Assembly: GCA_003225515.1 (NCBI GenBank)
Contig: QIAK01000045.1
Location: 583-8,078, forward strand
From: Acidobacteriota bacterium
GTDB lineage: Bacteria > Acidobacteriota > Terriglobia > Terriglobales > Acidobacteriaceae
DNA length: 7,496 bases
Direction of reading: 5' to 3'
Position 1 is the stretch's first letter. Every line of letters starts with the position of its first letter. A program made the translations under genes and the position numbers. The notes below the pieces were generated by a model. It was not told the DNA's origin. It made no database searches and saw nothing but the letters and a program-made list of their open reading frames with translations. Positions 6,756 through 7,496 of this stretch are shown one piece after another.

Positions 6756-7496
6756 AGATGCCCGATCTAACTTCTCTCGCACTGCGGAACCTGCGCGAAT
6801 CTTTGCTGCGAAACTCGCTGACCACGTTAGGTATTTCGGTAGGCGTGGCGTCTCTGGTTGCAATGCTGTCGCTCGGGATCGGACTGCAGCAGCTGTTCTC
6901 TCGTCGTCTTGCGAAGTCGGGCTTGTTCGATACAGTGCTGGTCACCTCGCGGCGAGATTTGCGCGGCATGAATCGCGAGGAAGAGCGTAATGGCCCTACA
7001 CCCGGCGAAAGCCGGGTCCTGGATGAGCCCGCCCGGCTGGAGATCGAACATCTGCCAAATGTACTCGAGGCTTATCCTGACATTCGTTTCATCACGGAAC
7101 TGCGCTTCGAGGGCAAACCTCATCTCACGATGATTTCGGCCTTGCCCGATTCGGCGAAATCCAATGATGCCTTTGAAGGAATGCAGGGCAGCTATTTTTC
7201 TTCGGAAACCGCACCAGAAGTAATCCTGCAAAAAACGTTTGCCGAGGAATTGCTGGGCAAGACTCCCGTGCGTGGCGGCGACGAGCCGAATGTCGCCGAT
7301 CTCGCCAAGCCACTGCTGGGCAAAGAAGTGACGATGCGCTACGCGCAGCGTGCCCCTAGCCCGAGCCCGTCTTCGCCGCCGCGCGCCGATCTGGCGGATT
7401 CCAACGAACTGGCTGGGGCGGCATATTCCGTGGTTTCGCGGGAACAGACGCTCAAGATTGTCGGGGTCGCGGATCTCGATCCGGAAAACATGCGCG
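6752..7496 (+). CDS. MacB/FtsX-family ABC permease, N-terminal part (3' truncated by window edge)
   Basis: The frame is open from ATG 6752 to the window end, giving 248 residues without a stop. The start is set by GGAGG 7 nt upstream and by the ATGA overlap with the ATPase gene. Residues 1-22 (LTSLALRNLRESLLRNS) form the amphipathic cytoplasmic helix usual in MacB permeases. TM1 lies at about 23-48 (LTTLGISVGVASLVAMLSLGIG). After it begins the large periplasmic MacB_PCD domain, with VLVTSRRDLRG near residue 62 and LPNVLEAYPDIRF near residue 101. A Pro/Ser-rich stretch (APSPSPSSPPRA, about 201-212) interrupts the domain. Full-length family members have about 400-650 residues and four TM segments, so the remaining three should lie beyond the window. 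MacB-type permeases normally work with a periplasmic adaptor (MacA-like) and an outer-membrane channel; none is visible here. It is most likely an efflux or export permease rather than the LolCE lipoprotein system, but this is not settled. Confidence 0.9.
   Translation, partial: MKMPDLTSLALRNLRESLLRNSLTTLGISVGVASLVAMLSLGIGLQQLFSRRLAKSGLFDTVLVTSRRDLRGMNREEERNGPTPGESRVLDEPARLEIEHLPNVLEAYPDIRFITELRFEGKPHLTMISALPDSAKSNDAFEGMQGSYFSSETAPEVILQKTFAEELLGKTPVRGGDEPNVADLAKPLLGKEVTMRYAQRAPSPSPSSPPRADLADSNELAGAAYSVVSREQTLKIVGVADLDPENMR
7000..7017 (+). repeat. Perfect 7-bp hairpin with GAAA tetraloop inside the permease gene
   Basis: ACCCGGC (7000-7006), loop GAAA (7007-7010), GCCGGGT (7011-7017). It has a GNRA-type loop closed by a C-G pair, which is stable in RNA. 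No T-run follows, so it is not a terminator. It encodes part of PTPGESRV and may simply reflect codon choice. Confidence 0.5.

Noticed and set aside
5994..6863. 289-codon open frame on the minus strand, antisense to the ATPase and the permease start
   Set aside because: It lies opposite an ATPase gene with all motifs intact. Its translation shows no domain or signal I recognise, and long antisense frames are expected in GC-rich genes.

Overview
The window carries six protein-coding genes and almost no non-coding DNA. GC is moderately high (high fifties per cent by eye). The gene content points to an Acidobacteriota (Terriglobia-like) genome: a YceI protein with the KWGMKNPST stretch, a Tat-type FG-GAP/ASPIC-UnbV propeller protein, a NarL-type two-component pair, and MsbA-like and MacB-like exporters. 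This assignment is inference from protein flavour; no marker gene is present.

Layout. (1) At 1-314 (+) is the 3' end of a YceI-family gene. (2) At 308-3982 (-) is a three-gene cluster that reads leftward: a membrane histidine kinase (HisKA_3/HATPase), its NarL/FixJ-type response regulator (35-bp overlap), and a predicted Tat-exported seven-bladed beta-propeller protein with a C-terminal ASPIC/UnbV domain (4-bp GTGA overlap). Its last codons overlap the YceI gene tail to tail by 7 bp. (3) At 3983-4098 is a short divergent control region. It holds a nested inverted repeat and weak promoter-like hexamers on both strands. (4) At 4099-7496 (+) is an exporter operon: a fused TMD-NBD exporter of the MsbA/LmrA type, then a MacB/LolD-type ATPase 5 bp later, then its FtsX/MacB-type permease (ATGA overlap), which runs off the right edge.

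Working model (inference). The kinase senses an envelope or periplasmic signal through an extracytoplasmic helical domain. The NarL-type regulator then acts on the shared divergent region to set expression of its own cluster, including the exported propeller, and of the two exporters across the intergenic gap. This resembles the general logic of LiaRS/BceRS-type envelope-stress loci next to ABC exporters, but the substrate and signal cannot be read from the sequence. I see no tRNA, rRNA, CRISPR array, insertion sequence or convincing factor-independent terminator. I found no clear evidence of a wholly new system. The most unusual points are the translationally coupled propeller protein in a two-component operon and the structure of the divergent control region.
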